From UBA5972 sp964567685 (GTDB lineage Bacteria > Pseudomonadota > Alphaproteobacteria > Rhodobacterales > Rhodobacteraceae): DNA of 64,000 nucleotides. The stretch is from positions 1 through 64,000 of the forward strand of contig CAZMNO010000010.1 in NCBI GenBank assembly GCA_964567685.1, given 5' to 3'. A program made the translations under genes and the position numbers. Below, piece after piece: positions 34,105-43,328 of this stretch (its first letter is position 1; every line of letters starts with the position of its first letter). The notes beneath the pieces were generated by a model. That model had not been told where the DNA came from. It made no database searches and saw only the letters and a program-made list of their open reading frames with translations.

Positions 34105-34270
34105 AGCGCAGCCTTTGGGTCGTTGTTACCTGAAAGGATACACGCTCTGTTCTCAGTTGCAAAAATCCGTGACGGAATGCGCGGCGTTCCGCCGGTGGTG
34201 TGGTTGGCGCGCACCTCCGCGATTGCCGAAAAAATCGGCAAAACCGTGATATATGCGCCCCAAAAAATCA

Positions 34271-35518
34271 TTAATGTGCCACCCCTGCGGCAACACTTTC
34301 GTCGATGAACCGGCCTTCGCGGAAGCGGTCCAGCCCGAACCCTTCGGCCAGTGAGCCGGGTTCGCCTTTGGCCATCATCTCGGCCATCGCCCAGCCGGAC
34401 CCCGGAATGGACTTGAACCCGCCGGTGCCCCAGCCGCAGTTGATGAATGTGTTGCCCAGTGGTGTTTTTGAGATGATCGGCGAGCGATCCCCGGTCATAT
34501 CGACGATGCCGCCCCACTGGCGCAGCATCTTGAGCCGGCTGATGATCGGGAAGGTTTCAATCAGCGCCCGCACGGTTTCCTCGACATGATGGAACGAACC
34601 GCGCTGGGTGTAATTGTTAAACCCGTCAGCACCACCACCGATGACCATTTCACCCTTGTCAGACTGGCTCATGTAGCCGTGCACGGTATTGGCCATCACG
34701 ACCACATCCATACAGGGTTTGATCGGCTCGGAAACCAGCGCCTGCAGGGCGACACTTTCAATGGGCAGGCGGAACCCGGCCATGTCGGCCAGATGGCCGG
34801 AATGACCGGCAACGACAATGCCGAGTTTCTTGCAGCCAATCGCGCCTTTGGTGGTTTTGACACCGGTGACTTTGCCACCCTTCTTGCTGATCCCTGTGAC
34901 TTCGCATTTCTGGATAATATCCATGCCCATGTCGGAACAGGCGCGGGCATAGCCCCAGGCCACGGCATCATGGCGCGCGGTGCCGCCGCGTGGCTGCCAA
35001 AGCGCGCCCAGAACCGGGTAGCGCGGGCCGCCAAGCTCGATGATCGGCACCAGTTTCTTAACCTCGGCGGGACTGATGAACCGGGTTTCCACCCCTTGCA
35101 GCCGGTTGGCGTGTTCGGTGCGTTTGTAGCCACGGATCTCGTGCTCGGTCTGGGCCAGCATCATCACCCCGCGGGGTGAGAACATGACGTTGTAGTTCAG
35201 ATCCTGACTGAGGGTTTCATAAAGCGAACGCGCTTTTTCATAAATCGCGGCACTTTCATCCTGCAAATAGTTTGAGCGGATGATGGTAGTATTGCGCCCG
35301 GTATTGCCGCCACCGAGCCAGCCTTTTTCGATAATCGCGACATTTTTGATGCCGTGGTTCTTGCCCAGATAATAGGCCGTCGCCAGCCCGTGCCCCCCGG
35401 CGCCGACGATGACGACGTCATATTCCTTCTTTGGTTCAGGTGAACGCCAGGCGCGCTCCCAGCCGGTGTGATAGCGGGCAGCTTCGCGGGCGACGGCAAA
35501 GGCAGAATAACGTCTCAT
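34271..35518 (-). CDS. soxB: Sarcosine oxidase beta subunit
   Basis: A 415-residue catalytic flavoprotein subunit of the D-amino-acid oxidase fold. FAD binding is by VVIVGAGGHGLATAYYLG near residue 35. The RHD motif of GTARHDAVAWGYA (about residue 182) corresponds to the His that covalently carries FMN in characterised heterotetrameric enzymes. GGAGC precedes the ATG at 35518; a longer in-frame start at 35566 is rejected by length. It is first in the operon and divergent from ccmI. Confidence 0.95.
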   Translation of the reverse strand: MRRYSAFAVAREAARYHTGWERAWRSPEPKKEYDVVIVGAGGHGLATAYYLGKNHGIKNVAIIEKGWLGGGNTGRNTTIIRSNYLQDESAAIYEKARSLYETLSQDLNYNVMFSPRGVMMLAQTEHEIRGYKRTEHANRLQGVETRFISPAEVKKLVPIIELGGPRYPVLGALWQPRGGTARHDAVAWGYARACSDMGMDIIQKCEVTGISKKGGKVTGVKTTKGAIGCKKLGIVVAGHSGHLADMAGFRLPIESVALQALVSEPIKPCMDVVVMANTVHGYMSQSDKGEMVIGGGADGFNNYTQRGSFHHVEETVRALIETFPIISRLKMLRQWGGIVDMTGDRSPIISKTPLGNTFINCGWGTGGFKSIPGSGWAMAEMMAKGEPGSLAEGFGLDRFREGRFIDESVAAGVAH

Positions 35519-35811
35519 GGGGCGCGCTCCAAAAAAGCGGTGGGAATTGTTACGATCCGACAACAATGGGCCAAAACGATTCTCAAGCCCACATATGCCG
35601 TCTTTCTTTGCGCCGGGAGGTCGAAAACTCCAAGACTCTGAGCGGCATATTCCATTGTCTTAGCGACATTTGACCGTCGGGCCAAGCCTCGCGCCCTTGT
35701 GATTGCCGCCAGCAGGGCGTTGCGGCAACTTGGGGCTTTCGTGCACGCAAGGGCTGGGATAAAAAAGCCGGCGCGGGGAATGGGTTGCATTCCCTTCTCA
35801 AAGGAGCCCGG

Positions 35812-37029
35812 ATGGCATTTTGGATTTCTGCCTTGCTTCTCAGCGCGCTGGTTGCGGGTGTTGTGATATGGCCACTTATCAAAAGACGCGCCGACAGCGG
35901 TGCACCAGATGACGTGCAGGCCAGTGATGTGCAGATCTATCGCGACCAGCTGAGCGAGGTTGAGCGCGATCTGGCAAAAGGCGTTTTGTCTGAGGAAGAG
36001 GCGGAAAGAACCAGAACCGAGGTTTCGCGGCGCATTCTGGCAGCTGACAAGGAAAGCCAGTTGGCCAAAGCCAGTTCAGTCGGTTCGCGCGGGCTTAATT
36101 TGAGTATTGCGGCGGTCAGCGGGGCTGTAATTCTCGTTGGTGCGGTTGGTATCTATGCTTTGATCGGCGCCGGAGGTGCACCGGACCGGTCGCTGGCGTC
36201 ACGGCTTGCCGGGCTTGCCGAGGCAAATGCGGCCCGCCCAACCCAGGAAGAGGCGGAAGCGCGCGCCGGTGATTTTACCGATCTGGAAGAACAGGCGGGG
36301 CAGGATTATCTCGATCTGGTGGCCGAACTTCGCCAAACAGCCAAAGAGCGTCCGGACGACCTGAAAGGCCAGCAGCTTTTGGCCGAACACGAAGCGCGCC
36401 TTGGACGTTTTGCCGCCGCGCGGATTGCACAGGAAAGGGTGGTTGACATTCTGGGCGATCAGGCCCGTCCCTCAGATATTACCGATCTGGCTGAATTGAT
36501 GATTGTTGCAGCTGGTGGGTATGTTTCCCCCCAGGCTGAAAAGATACTGGCAATAGCCATCACGATGGACCCCGCCGACGGACGCGCGCGCTATTATTCA
36601 GGGCTTGATCTGGCACAGAACGGTCGGCCCGATCTTGCTTTTGAGCTGTGGTTGAACCTGCTTGAGGAAGGCCCCCCTCATGCCCCCTGGATTGCCCCTA
36701 TTCGCGCTCAGATTGGTGAGATTGCGGCGATGGCTGGCATCGCACCTCCTGCATCTGTAACCGAAACGGATGCGCTGAGTGGCAGCGATCAGACCGTTGA
36801 AGAACAACAGGAAATGATCCGCTCGATGGTGACGCAGCTTGCTGACAGGCTCGCATCCAGCGGTGGCACAGCCGAGGAATGGGCGCGGCTTATTCAGGCT
36901 TATGGCGTATTGGGTGAAACCGACAAGGCAGCGGCGGTCTGGGCTGAGGCAAAAACCGCGTTTTCTGCAAATGCCGAAGCGATGGCCCTGATCCGGCAAG
37001 CCGCCGAAAACGCCGGAGTAGCGGATTGA
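35812..37029 (+). CDS. ccmI: c-type cytochrome biogenesis protein CcmI
   Basis: A 405-residue membrane protein of the system I cytochrome c maturation pathway, which holds apocytochromes for haem ligation. Two membrane segments (residues ~3-22 and ~98-120) flank a cytoplasmic loop with the conserved IYRDQLSEVERDLAKGVL. The periplasmic part has TPR-like repeats, including ELRQTAKERPDDLKGQQLLA. AAGGAG precedes the ATG at 35812. No other ccm gene is in the window. Its stop overlaps the start of ruvX. Confidence 0.93.
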   Translation: MAFWISALLLSALVAGVVIWPLIKRRADSGAPDDVQASDVQIYRDQLSEVERDLAKGVLSEEEAERTRTEVSRRILAADKESQLAKASSVGSRGLNLSIAAVSGAVILVGAVGIYALIGAGGAPDRSLASRLAGLAEANAARPTQEEAEARAGDFTDLEEQAGQDYLDLVAELRQTAKERPDDLKGQQLLAEHEARLGRFAAARIAQERVVDILGDQARPSDITDLAELMIVAAGGYVSPQAEKILAIAITMDPADGRARYYSGLDLAQNGRPDLAFELWLNLLEEGPPHAPWIAPIRAQIGEIAAMAGIAPPASVTETDALSGSDQTVEEQQEMIRSMVTQLADRLASSGGTAEEWARLIQAYGVLGETDKAAAVWAEAKTAFSANAEAMALIRQAAENAGVAD

Positions 37030-37517
37030 GCAGAATCTGTGCGGATATTGCAGCGTTTTCAGAAGCAGCAGCACCACATCGCCCGCTGATCGGGCTTGAT
37101 CTGGGAACCAAGACCATCGGAGTGGCGGTTTCAGATACACTCTGGTCAGTGGCGACGCCGTTTGAAACCATCAAGCGTCGCAAGTTTACCGAGGATGCCA
37201 AAGCACTGGTCGCCATCCTGACCACACGCGACGCTGCGGGGATTGTGCTTGGCCTGCCGATCAACATGGATGGGTCAGAAGGCCCGCGCTGCCAGTCCAC
37301 CCGCGCATTTGCGCGCAATCTTGGCGCTCATACCGATCTGCCGATCATCTTTTGGGATGAGCGTCTGTCAACAGTTGCCGCCGAGCGGGCGTTGCTTGAG
37401 GCGGACACATCCAGAAAACGACGTGCCGAACTGATTGATCACGTCGCCGCCGCCTATATTCTGCAGGGCGCCCTTGACCGGTTGGCACATATCAGGGCAG
37501 GGCAGAGTGATGAGTGA
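37026..37517 (+). CDS. ruvX: Holliday junction resolvase RuvX / YqgF family
   Basis: A 163-residue RNase H-fold protein of the YqgF family, linked to pre-16S rRNA 5' maturation and proposed as a Holliday junction resolvase. Acidic catalytic residues lie in IGLDLGTKTIGVAVSD, FWDERLST and the C-terminal ELIDHVAAAYILQ. The start is TTG, overlapping the ccmI stop (TTGA). The next gene starts inside its last eight bases. Confidence 0.93.
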   Translation: MSRICADIAAFSEAAAPHRPLIGLDLGTKTIGVAVSDTLWSVATPFETIKRRKFTEDAKALVAILTTRDAAGIVLGLPINMDGSEGPRCQSTRAFARNLGAHTDLPIIFWDERLSTVAAERALLEADTSRKRRAELIDHVAAAYILQGALDRLAHIRAGQSDE

Positions 37518-37743
37518 TGACCTTTGGCAACGCGACGAGATCGAAAGCCCCTGCCAGAAGATCTGTGTGATGCACACACAGTCGGGACTGTGTATCGGCT
37601 GTTTTCGCACGCGCGACGAGATTGCCCGCTGGTCTGTGATGAACCCCGCAGAACGCCGGGCGATCATGGATGAATTGCCAAGCCGCGCCCCGCATTTGAA
37701 AAACAAGCGCAGCGGCCTCCGCCGCCGCCGCAAGCCCTCCTGA
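37510..37743 (+). CDS. DUF1289 domain-containing protein
   Basis: A 77-residue protein with the DUF1289 signature: SPCQKICVMHTQSGLCIGCF, four cysteines in a CxxxC...CxxC pattern that probably binds a metal, followed by TRDEIARWSVM. The C-terminal tail is very basic (RRRRK). It overlaps ruvX by eight bases, so it is in the ccmI-ruvX operon. Function is unknown. Confidence 0.9.
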   Translation: MSDDLWQRDEIESPCQKICVMHTQSGLCIGCFRTRDEIARWSVMNPAERRAIMDELPSRAPHLKNKRSGLRRRRKPS

Positions 37744-37828
37744 TTTCCTGCTCTGGGGAAGGGTGACAGACGGGCACGTCGGCCCTAAGATACATGGGTC
37801 AGAAGCTGGGGGGCAAAAAGACAAAATA

Positions 37829-38512
37829 ATGCGGGCGATTCTGGTTCTGGCCGTTCTGGCACTTTTGTATCTGCTGGTACGCAACCTGACGGATTTTGAT
37901 GTCAGACTTGACGATCTCAACCCGGTGCTTCTGGGCTATGGCGCTTTGTTTGCGGCGGGGATTGTTGCAGCCGAACTCCTGCGCCCGATCTTGTTACTTT
38001 TGGCGCCGGTTTCGCGTTTTGTGGTTGTTGCTGTCATTGCCGCACTGGTCTGGACCGGGTTTGAAACCGCACGCCAGGCAGGCAAGATCCCGCAGGCATT
38101 GCTGGATCCGGCGCCTGCAGGCCCGGAAGCCCTGACCGGCCCGCCGCAAACAAGCCTTCCGCCAGCCTGGGACGGGCTTTATCGCACCGTTGCACAGGTG
38201 AATAACACCAGTCTTGGCGTGCTCGTCGATCCGGCGACGCCATTGGTCGTGCTGCAATATGAAGAGGCTGAGCGGCTGGGTCTGCACCCGGAACGCCTAC
38301 AGTTTACCGAGCGCGTGCCGGTTTCCGACCGCAAGATCACGGCCGCCCACCTGCCGCTTCTTTCGGTGCGTATCAACGACGTTGAGGTGTTCGAGGTTGA
38401 CGCAGCCATAGCGGCCAAAGGGGCGCTTGAAACCAGCCTGATCGGCTTGTCGTTTCTCAACCGGTTGTCGGCGGTTTACCTTAAGAAGGGTGAGCTTGTG
38501 CTGCGGCAGTGA
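37829..38512 (+). CDS. Retropepsin-like aspartic protease homologue with altered active site
   Basis: A 227-residue membrane protein with three N-terminal hydrophobic segments and a C-terminal domain of the clan AA (TIGR02281-like) fold. The active-site loop, usually DTGA(T/S), reads VDPATPLVVL: the Asp stays but Gly is lost. The later family segment GLSFLNRLSAVYLKKGELVL is intact. It may be an inactive relative. The start at 37829 is chosen because the first membrane segment begins there; a GTG at 37763 is in frame with a GGGGAAG before it. It follows DUF1289 on the same strand. Confidence 0.68.
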   Translation: MRAILVLAVLALLYLLVRNLTDFDVRLDDLNPVLLGYGALFAAGIVAAELLRPILLLLAPVSRFVVVAVIAALVWTGFETARQAGKIPQALLDPAPAGPEALTGPPQTSLPPAWDGLYRTVAQVNNTSLGVLVDPATPLVVLQYEEAERLGLHPERLQFTERVPVSDRKITAAHLPLLSVRINDVEVFEVDAAIAAKGALETSLIGLSFLNRLSAVYLKKGELVLRQ

Positions 38513-38733
38513 GCCTTTGGAAGTGGCAAGATTGCCCGGGGATGATGGCCAGGGGTTAGTTCGCACACCAATGTCTCAGTTGGATGCAATATGCCACCGT
38601 TTTTGCAGATGTCGGATGCGCGGGACGACACGCCCGCTAGAAGATGTGAGAAGAACCGGTTTTTGTGAATTGGTGATTCACTTATCGGGTCGTATTAGGT
38701 ATTCATAATGGAAACAAAGGCAAGGTACCTAAC

Positions 38734-39504
38734 GTGATCGGAGCAATTGCTGGGGACGTCATTGGCTCTGTCTATGAGCACTCAAACATCAAATCCACCG
38801 ACTTTCCTCTTTTTCAAAAATCCTCTCGTTTCACGGATGACAGTGTAATGAGTCTCGCGCTAGCTGATGCTCTTGTCCACGGTCGTGATATCGCACAAAA
38901 CTTTCGCCGATTCTATGGTTGGTATCCTCGTGTCGGCTACGGAAACCTGTTTAAGGCGTGGGCAAAGGATGCTTCGTTTGGCGCCTACAACAGTTATGGA
39001 AACGGGTCCGCAATGAGAGTGGCCGCTTCAGCTTACGCATTTGATACCGCTGAGCAAGTTCTTGCATGCGCTCGAGAAAGTGCAGTCATTACCCACAACC
39101 ATCCCGAAGGGATTAAAGGGGCTGAGGCTATAGCGCTAGGAACATTTCTGGCGCGAACAGGGCACACAAAATCTGAAATCTTGTCAAATATAGTGGATCA
39201 ATCAGGTTATCATCTGGAGTTCTCACTTGATGAAATTCGGGATGACTACTTCTTTGACACCACATGCCAGGGTTCAGTGCCGCAGGCTTTGGTGGCGTTT
39301 CGAGAGGGAAAAGATTTCGAAGACACAATCAGATTGGCAATCTCGATTGGTGGCGACAGCGATACGATAGCCTGTATGACCGGTGCGCTTTCCGCGGCAT
39401 TCTACCAATTCATTCCTGATGTCATCGAAATTGAAGTGCGAGCCCGGCTTGACGAGCGATTGGCCGGGGTGCTTCGCTTGTTTGAAGAAAAGTTTCTTCT
39501 GTAG
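38734..39504 (+). CDS. ADP-ribosylglycohydrolase family protein (DraG-like)
   Basis: A 256-residue protein of the dinuclear magnesium ADP-ribosylhydrolase family. Motifs GAIAGDVIGSVYE, SRFTDDSVMSLAL and IGGDSDTIACMTGA carry the metal-binding Asp/Thr residues, so it should be active in removing ADP-ribose from protein or another target. The start is GTG with AAGG eight bases upstream. Codon use is AT-richer than its neighbours. No ADP-ribosyltransferase or nitrogenase gene is near, so its target is unknown and transfer is likely. Confidence 0.9.
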   Translation: MIGAIAGDVIGSVYEHSNIKSTDFPLFQKSSRFTDDSVMSLALADALVHGRDIAQNFRRFYGWYPRVGYGNLFKAWAKDASFGAYNSYGNGSAMRVAASAYAFDTAEQVLACARESAVITHNHPEGIKGAEAIALGTFLARTGHTKSEILSNIVDQSGYHLEFSLDEIRDDYFFDTTCQGSVPQALVAFREGKDFEDTIRLAISIGGDSDTIACMTGALSAAFYQFIPDVIEIEVRARLDERLAGVLRLFEEKFLL

Positions 39505-39568
39505 CGAGGAGGACTATACGGACGCTCAATTTTCGTCAGGCAGATTAACTCTGGTTTCGATATTGGCC

Positions 39569-40366
39569 CTAATCCCCGTTGAGCCATGTCTCGCGATCCG
39601 TTTCCGGGCGGAAATAGAGGATTGCGCGGCCTTCGGTCGGTGCTTCAGCTCCGCCAAGCCAGGGGGATATTCCGTGGATGGAGAACCGGTGCAGCAGATA
39701 AGCTTCGCCGGGTTTGGCGTGAACTGCAATTCGGGTGCATTCTTCAAAGACTTGCTTGCGGGCGCGCTGATAGGGGACTTGCAGATCAAGCTGGTGCCAG
39801 CTCTCGACCGGATGGTCCTTCAGACATTCCTGAAAAGCGGCCTGCATGATCCTGTGGGAATTTTCCCAAACCACCAGAGGGGCGGCACGATCGTTGGTTT
39901 CCGTCACAGGGACACCCAGTAAAAACCCCTGAAATTCCTCGATTTTTCGCGCTTTTGTCGGCCGATCAAGATGCACTCCATCAAGATGCGCCGCAGCACG
40001 GTCGCGGCGAAACCTGAAAGCGGCGTCGCTTTCTCCTTCGCGGGGTTTTGGGTAACCCGGATAGCAGATCGAAACCTGCGCCGGGTCAAGTTCGATATCC
40101 CCGAAACCCAATTCCTGACGGATGAACGTCATTGCCTTGCCATTGAGCGGACCGGAATTGCCCACCACGCCCTGGCCGTCATTTGCCAGCGCATTCACCC
40201 CGACAAACCACGTTCCCTGACAGCAAAGCCAGGCCTTGGCCATGTCAGGATCATGCCGTGTGGCCAGTGCCGGACCTGTTGCGTTTTGCAGCCATGTCAA
40301 AAGCGCCGGATCCTGTTCAAACCGACACCATCCATTTTGGTGAAATTGATCAAGAGTCACGCCCAA
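39569..40366 (-). CDS. Phytanoyl-CoA dioxygenase-like Fe(II)/2-oxoglutarate oxygenase
   Basis: A 265-residue protein of the double-stranded beta-helix oxygenase type. The metal-binding HxD is in AAHLDGVHLD (about residue 127), the distal His in LLHRFSIHGISPW, and the 2-oxoglutarate-binding Arg probably in EGRAILYFRPE. Substrate unknown; roseobacter relatives are often unannotated. It starts ten bases inside the end of the TSUP gene. Confidence 0.78.
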   Translation of the reverse strand: MGVTLDQFHQNGWCRFEQDPALLTWLQNATGPALATRHDPDMAKAWLCCQGTWFVGVNALANDGQGVVGNSGPLNGKAMTFIRQELGFGDIELDPAQVSICYPGYPKPREGESDAAFRFRRDRAAAHLDGVHLDRPTKARKIEEFQGFLLGVPVTETNDRAAPLVVWENSHRIMQAAFQECLKDHPVESWHQLDLQVPYQRARKQVFEECTRIAVHAKPGEAYLLHRFSIHGISPWLGGAEAPTEGRAILYFRPETDRETWLNGD

Positions 40367-41181
40367 AACGCTTTCCTCAGCATGTTGAGCGCCATCAGCA
40401 TGATGAAGAAGGCAAAGGCCCGCTTCAGCGGTTTAGCGTCCATCGCATGCGCCAGCCTGACACCAATAGGTGTGGTCAGCATGGTCATCGAGACAATGAT
40501 CAGAAAAGCCACCAGATTGACCTGCCCGATCATGGCAGGAGGGCGGCCTTCAGGCGGTGTGGAGGTCAGGAGAAACCCGATGACGGAGGGAACGGCGATG
40601 ATCAGGCCAAAGCCCGCCGCCGTTGCCACCGCGCGGTGGATGGCGATGTTATAAAGGCTCATAAGGGGCACGCCGAAAGAACCGCCACCGATCCCCATCA
40701 GCACCGAAAGGAACCCCAACATGGGCGACAGGAATGCCCGCACCAGCCCGGTTGGCATAACCTCGCCAAGGCGCCAGTGTGCCCGGCCAAAAGCCAGGTA
40801 GAGCCCGACGATAACGCCCAGAATACCGAAAACCACCATCAGAAACTCCGAGCGCAAGCCCTTGGTTGCCAGCATCCCGATAATCGCACCAATGGCGATG
40901 CCCGGCGCCCAGCTTTTCAGAATACCCCAGTCAACAGCACCTTTTTTGTTGTGGCTCAGAACCGAGCGTACGGATGTTACCACAATCGTTGCCAGCGAGG
41001 TTGCCAGACAGATCTGCATCAGTTGCGGGCTGTGATAGCCAAGCCCGGAAAAGGCGAAAAAGAAGGCGGGTACCAGTATGATCCCACCACCAACGCCCAG
41101 CAGACCGGCGACCACACCGGCAAATGCGCCGATGGCAAGCAACAGGGCAAGCATTGGCAACAGATTTGGCAGATCCAGCAT
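40357..41181 (-). CDS. TSUP family transporter (TauE/SafE)
   Basis: A 274-residue membrane protein with about eight helices and the duplicated family motif: FAGVVAGLLGVGGGIILVP near the N-terminus and LMGIGGGSFGVPLMSLY in the second half. TSUP proteins export sulfite, sulfoacetate or other small organic anions. The substrate here is unknown; its neighbour is an oxygenase rather than a sulfonate pathway. Full length. Confidence 0.9.
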   Translation of the reverse strand: MLDLPNLLPMLALLLAIGAFAGVVAGLLGVGGGIILVPAFFFAFSGLGYHSPQLMQICLATSLATIVVTSVRSVLSHNKKGAVDWGILKSWAPGIAIGAIIGMLATKGLRSEFLMVVFGILGVIVGLYLAFGRAHWRLGEVMPTGLVRAFLSPMLGFLSVLMGIGGGSFGVPLMSLYNIAIHRAVATAAGFGLIIAVPSVIGFLLTSTPPEGRPPAMIGQVNLVAFLIIVSMTMLTTPIGVRLAHAMDAKPLKRAFAFFIMLMALNMLRKAFWA

Positions 41182-41208
41182 CGTCAGGTCCCTTTTTCGG
41201 GCATTACG

Positions 41209-42234
41209 TCACAAATTTGCCGCCTGCTGCAAGCCCTGAACATCGGCGATTGAGGCAAGAGCCGTCTCTACCAGTTCCGGACCAGCCCCGTCGCGATGCG
41301 CCCCTTCAGAAAGAATGCGCCGCCAGTTGCGTGCACCGGGCAGGCCGGCGAACAGGCCAAGCATATGCCGGGTGATCTGATTGAGCCGTCCGCCACCCCT
41401 GAGATGATCCTCGATATAAGGGAGCATCGCCATCACCGCCTCTTTGGCGCTGATATGATAATCCGCGCCAAATATCCGCTGATCGGCGGCCTTTAAAACC
41501 TGCACAGGATCATGATAGGCCGCACGCCCGATCATCACGCCATCCAGGCCCTGGCGCAGGAATTCCTCGGCCTGATCAAGCGAGGTAATGCCGCCGTTGA
41601 TGACGATCTCAAGATCGGGAAAGGCCTTTTTCATCTCCAGAACGAGCGGATAATTCAGTGGTGGTATCTCGCGGTTTTCCTTCGGTGACAATCCTTCGAG
41701 CCAAGCCTTGCGCGCGTGAATGGCAAAGCACTTAATCCCCGCAGTGGCGACGGTTTCAAGAAACCTAGGCAGCATATCGCGCGGTTCCGCGTCATCAACG
41801 CCAATGCGGCATTTGACGGTGATGTCGGCCCCACCCGAGGCCTCGATCATCGCATGCGCGCAGTCCGCCACAAGCTGGGGTTTTTTCATCAAAACCGCCC
41901 CGAACCGCCCGGATTGCACCCTGTCAGACGGGCAGCCGACATTGAGATTGATTTCGTCAAACCCAAACCCGTTGGCGACTTTGACGGCCGTGGCCAGTTC
42001 ATCAGGCACCGAGCCCCCCAGTTGCAGAGCAAGCGGGTGCTCGGCTGGATGATGCCCCAGAAGGCGCGCGCAGTCACCGTGAATGACGGCAGCGGCGGTA
42101 ACCATTTCGGTGTAGAGCAGGGTTCGGCGGCTTAACAGCCGGTGCAGATAGCGACAATGCCGGTCGGTCCAATCCATCATCGGGGCAACCGACAGGCGGC
42201 GATCAGGCGGAGTTGTGGCAGCGGTTTTCATCAT
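41209..42234 (-). CDS. dusA: tRNA-dihydrouridine synthase A
   Basis: A 341-residue flavin enzyme that reduces uridines in the D-loop of tRNA (U20 and U20a). The opening RLSVAPMMDWTDRHCRYLHRLLS and the active-site Cys in NLNVGCPSDRVQSGRFGA (about residue 98) are diagnostic of DusA. It also has the FMN motif INGGITS and the C-terminal helical RNA-binding end. It is full length. Confidence 0.95.
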   Translation of the reverse strand: MMKTAATTPPDRRLSVAPMMDWTDRHCRYLHRLLSRRTLLYTEMVTAAAVIHGDCARLLGHHPAEHPLALQLGGSVPDELATAVKVANGFGFDEINLNVGCPSDRVQSGRFGAVLMKKPQLVADCAHAMIEASGGADITVKCRIGVDDAEPRDMLPRFLETVATAGIKCFAIHARKAWLEGLSPKENREIPPLNYPLVLEMKKAFPDLEIVINGGITSLDQAEEFLRQGLDGVMIGRAAYHDPVQVLKAADQRIFGADYHISAKEAVMAMLPYIEDHLRGGGRLNQITRHMLGLFAGLPGARNWRRILSEGAHRDGAGPELVETALASIADVQGLQQAANL

Positions 42235-42340
42235 CGCCGACCTGATACGACATCACCTGATCAGGGCATAGGTAAAAATGCTTCCTTGTATTCAATAAAG
42301 CGAATATAATGACACAACCGGTTTGTCTAAGGAGCACCAA

Positions 42341-43315
42341 ATGCGTCGTACCTACCCCACTCGCCGTGATCTGTTGAAAATGGCAGCAATCGTACCGACT
42401 GCCGGTTTGGCTGCGCCGGTTCAGGCGGCACTTGCACCGCCATCTGCCGAACAGGCACCGGGGTTCCACCGGTTCTCTTTGGGTGAAGCGCAGATCACCG
42501 TTGTGTCAGACGGCCATTTCGAGATGCCGGTCTCTGATGCGGGCGTCAATGCCGATCCGGCTGAGGTTCAGGCTTTTCTTCGCGCCAGATACCGTTCGAC
42601 CGAGTCCTCCTATCGCCACACCAATCATTTGTTTGTCGAGATTGGCGACGCCAAAGTCCTGGTGGATGTAGGGTCGGGTGACCGCTTTGTCGATACTGTC
42701 GGCAAGCTGATCACCAATCTGGAAAACGCCGGCATTGATCCAGATGAGATCACCCATGTGGTGATCACGCACGCCCATCCCGATCATATCTGGGGCCTGC
42801 GTGATGGTTTTGACGAACCGATCTTTCCGGACGCGGAATATGTGATCGGTGGCGCTGAAGTGGACTATTGGCTGCAAGACGATCTGGTCAACCGGGTTGC
42901 GCCGGAAGAACAGCAGATTGTTCTGGGGGCGGTCAATTCGATCAATATCGAAGGGCTGGAGTGGACCATCGCCCAGGACGGCCATGAAGTGGTGCCGGGG
43001 ATCACAATAGTGAACTCACCGGGTCATACACCGGGCCATATCAGTGTGCGGGTTGAGAGCGAGGGCCAGAGCCTGATTGCGCTGGGCGACAGTTTCACCA
43101 ATGTTTTCATGGATTTTGCGCATCCCGAGTGGGTAATCCGGCGCGATCACGACAAAGAGCAGACCGTCGCTACCCGCAAGCGAATGCTGGATATGACGGC
43201 AAGTGACGGAATTGTCGTTCTGGGGTATCATTTTCCATTTCCGGGGGTCGGGCACGTGATGCGGGAAGCTGGTGCCTACCGGTTTATACCATCGGTTTGG
43301 CGCTGGCAGGGATGA
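42341..43315 (+). CDS. Tat-exported metallo-beta-lactamase-fold hydrolase
   Basis: A 324-residue protein with a twin-arginine signal (TRRDLLKMA followed by a hydrophobic stretch, cleavage near VQA-ALA). The MBL zinc motif is THAHPDHIWG (about residue 142), with later His in SPGHTPGH and GYHFPFPG and the bridging Asp in ALGDSFTN. It resembles the lactonase / methyl parathion hydrolase branch, so a periplasmic esterase or lactonase is plausible. TAAGGAG precedes the ATG at 42341. Its substrate is unknown. Confidence 0.87.
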   Translation: MRRTYPTRRDLLKMAAIVPTAGLAAPVQAALAPPSAEQAPGFHRFSLGEAQITVVSDGHFEMPVSDAGVNADPAEVQAFLRARYRSTESSYRHTNHLFVEIGDAKVLVDVGSGDRFVDTVGKLITNLENAGIDPDEITHVVITHAHPDHIWGLRDGFDEPIFPDAEYVIGGAEVDYWLQDDLVNRVAPEEQQIVLGAVNSINIEGLEWTIAQDGHEVVPGITIVNSPGHTPGHISVRVESEGQSLIALGDSFTNVFMDFAHPEWVIRRDHDKEQTVATRKRMLDMTASDGIVVLGYHFPFPGVGHVMREAGAYRFIPSVWRWQG

Positions 43316-43328
43316 GATAAAAACCGGC

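Noticed and set aside
34586..35179. A long open frame of 197 codons opposite soxB
   Set aside because: It is a shadow of a strongly conserved gene; its His- and Gly-rich translation matches nothing recognisable.
37763..37828. Upstream GTG start for the retropepsin-like gene
   Set aside because: It would put a polar 22-residue leader before the first membrane segment. It is not excluded, because a G-rich site precedes it.
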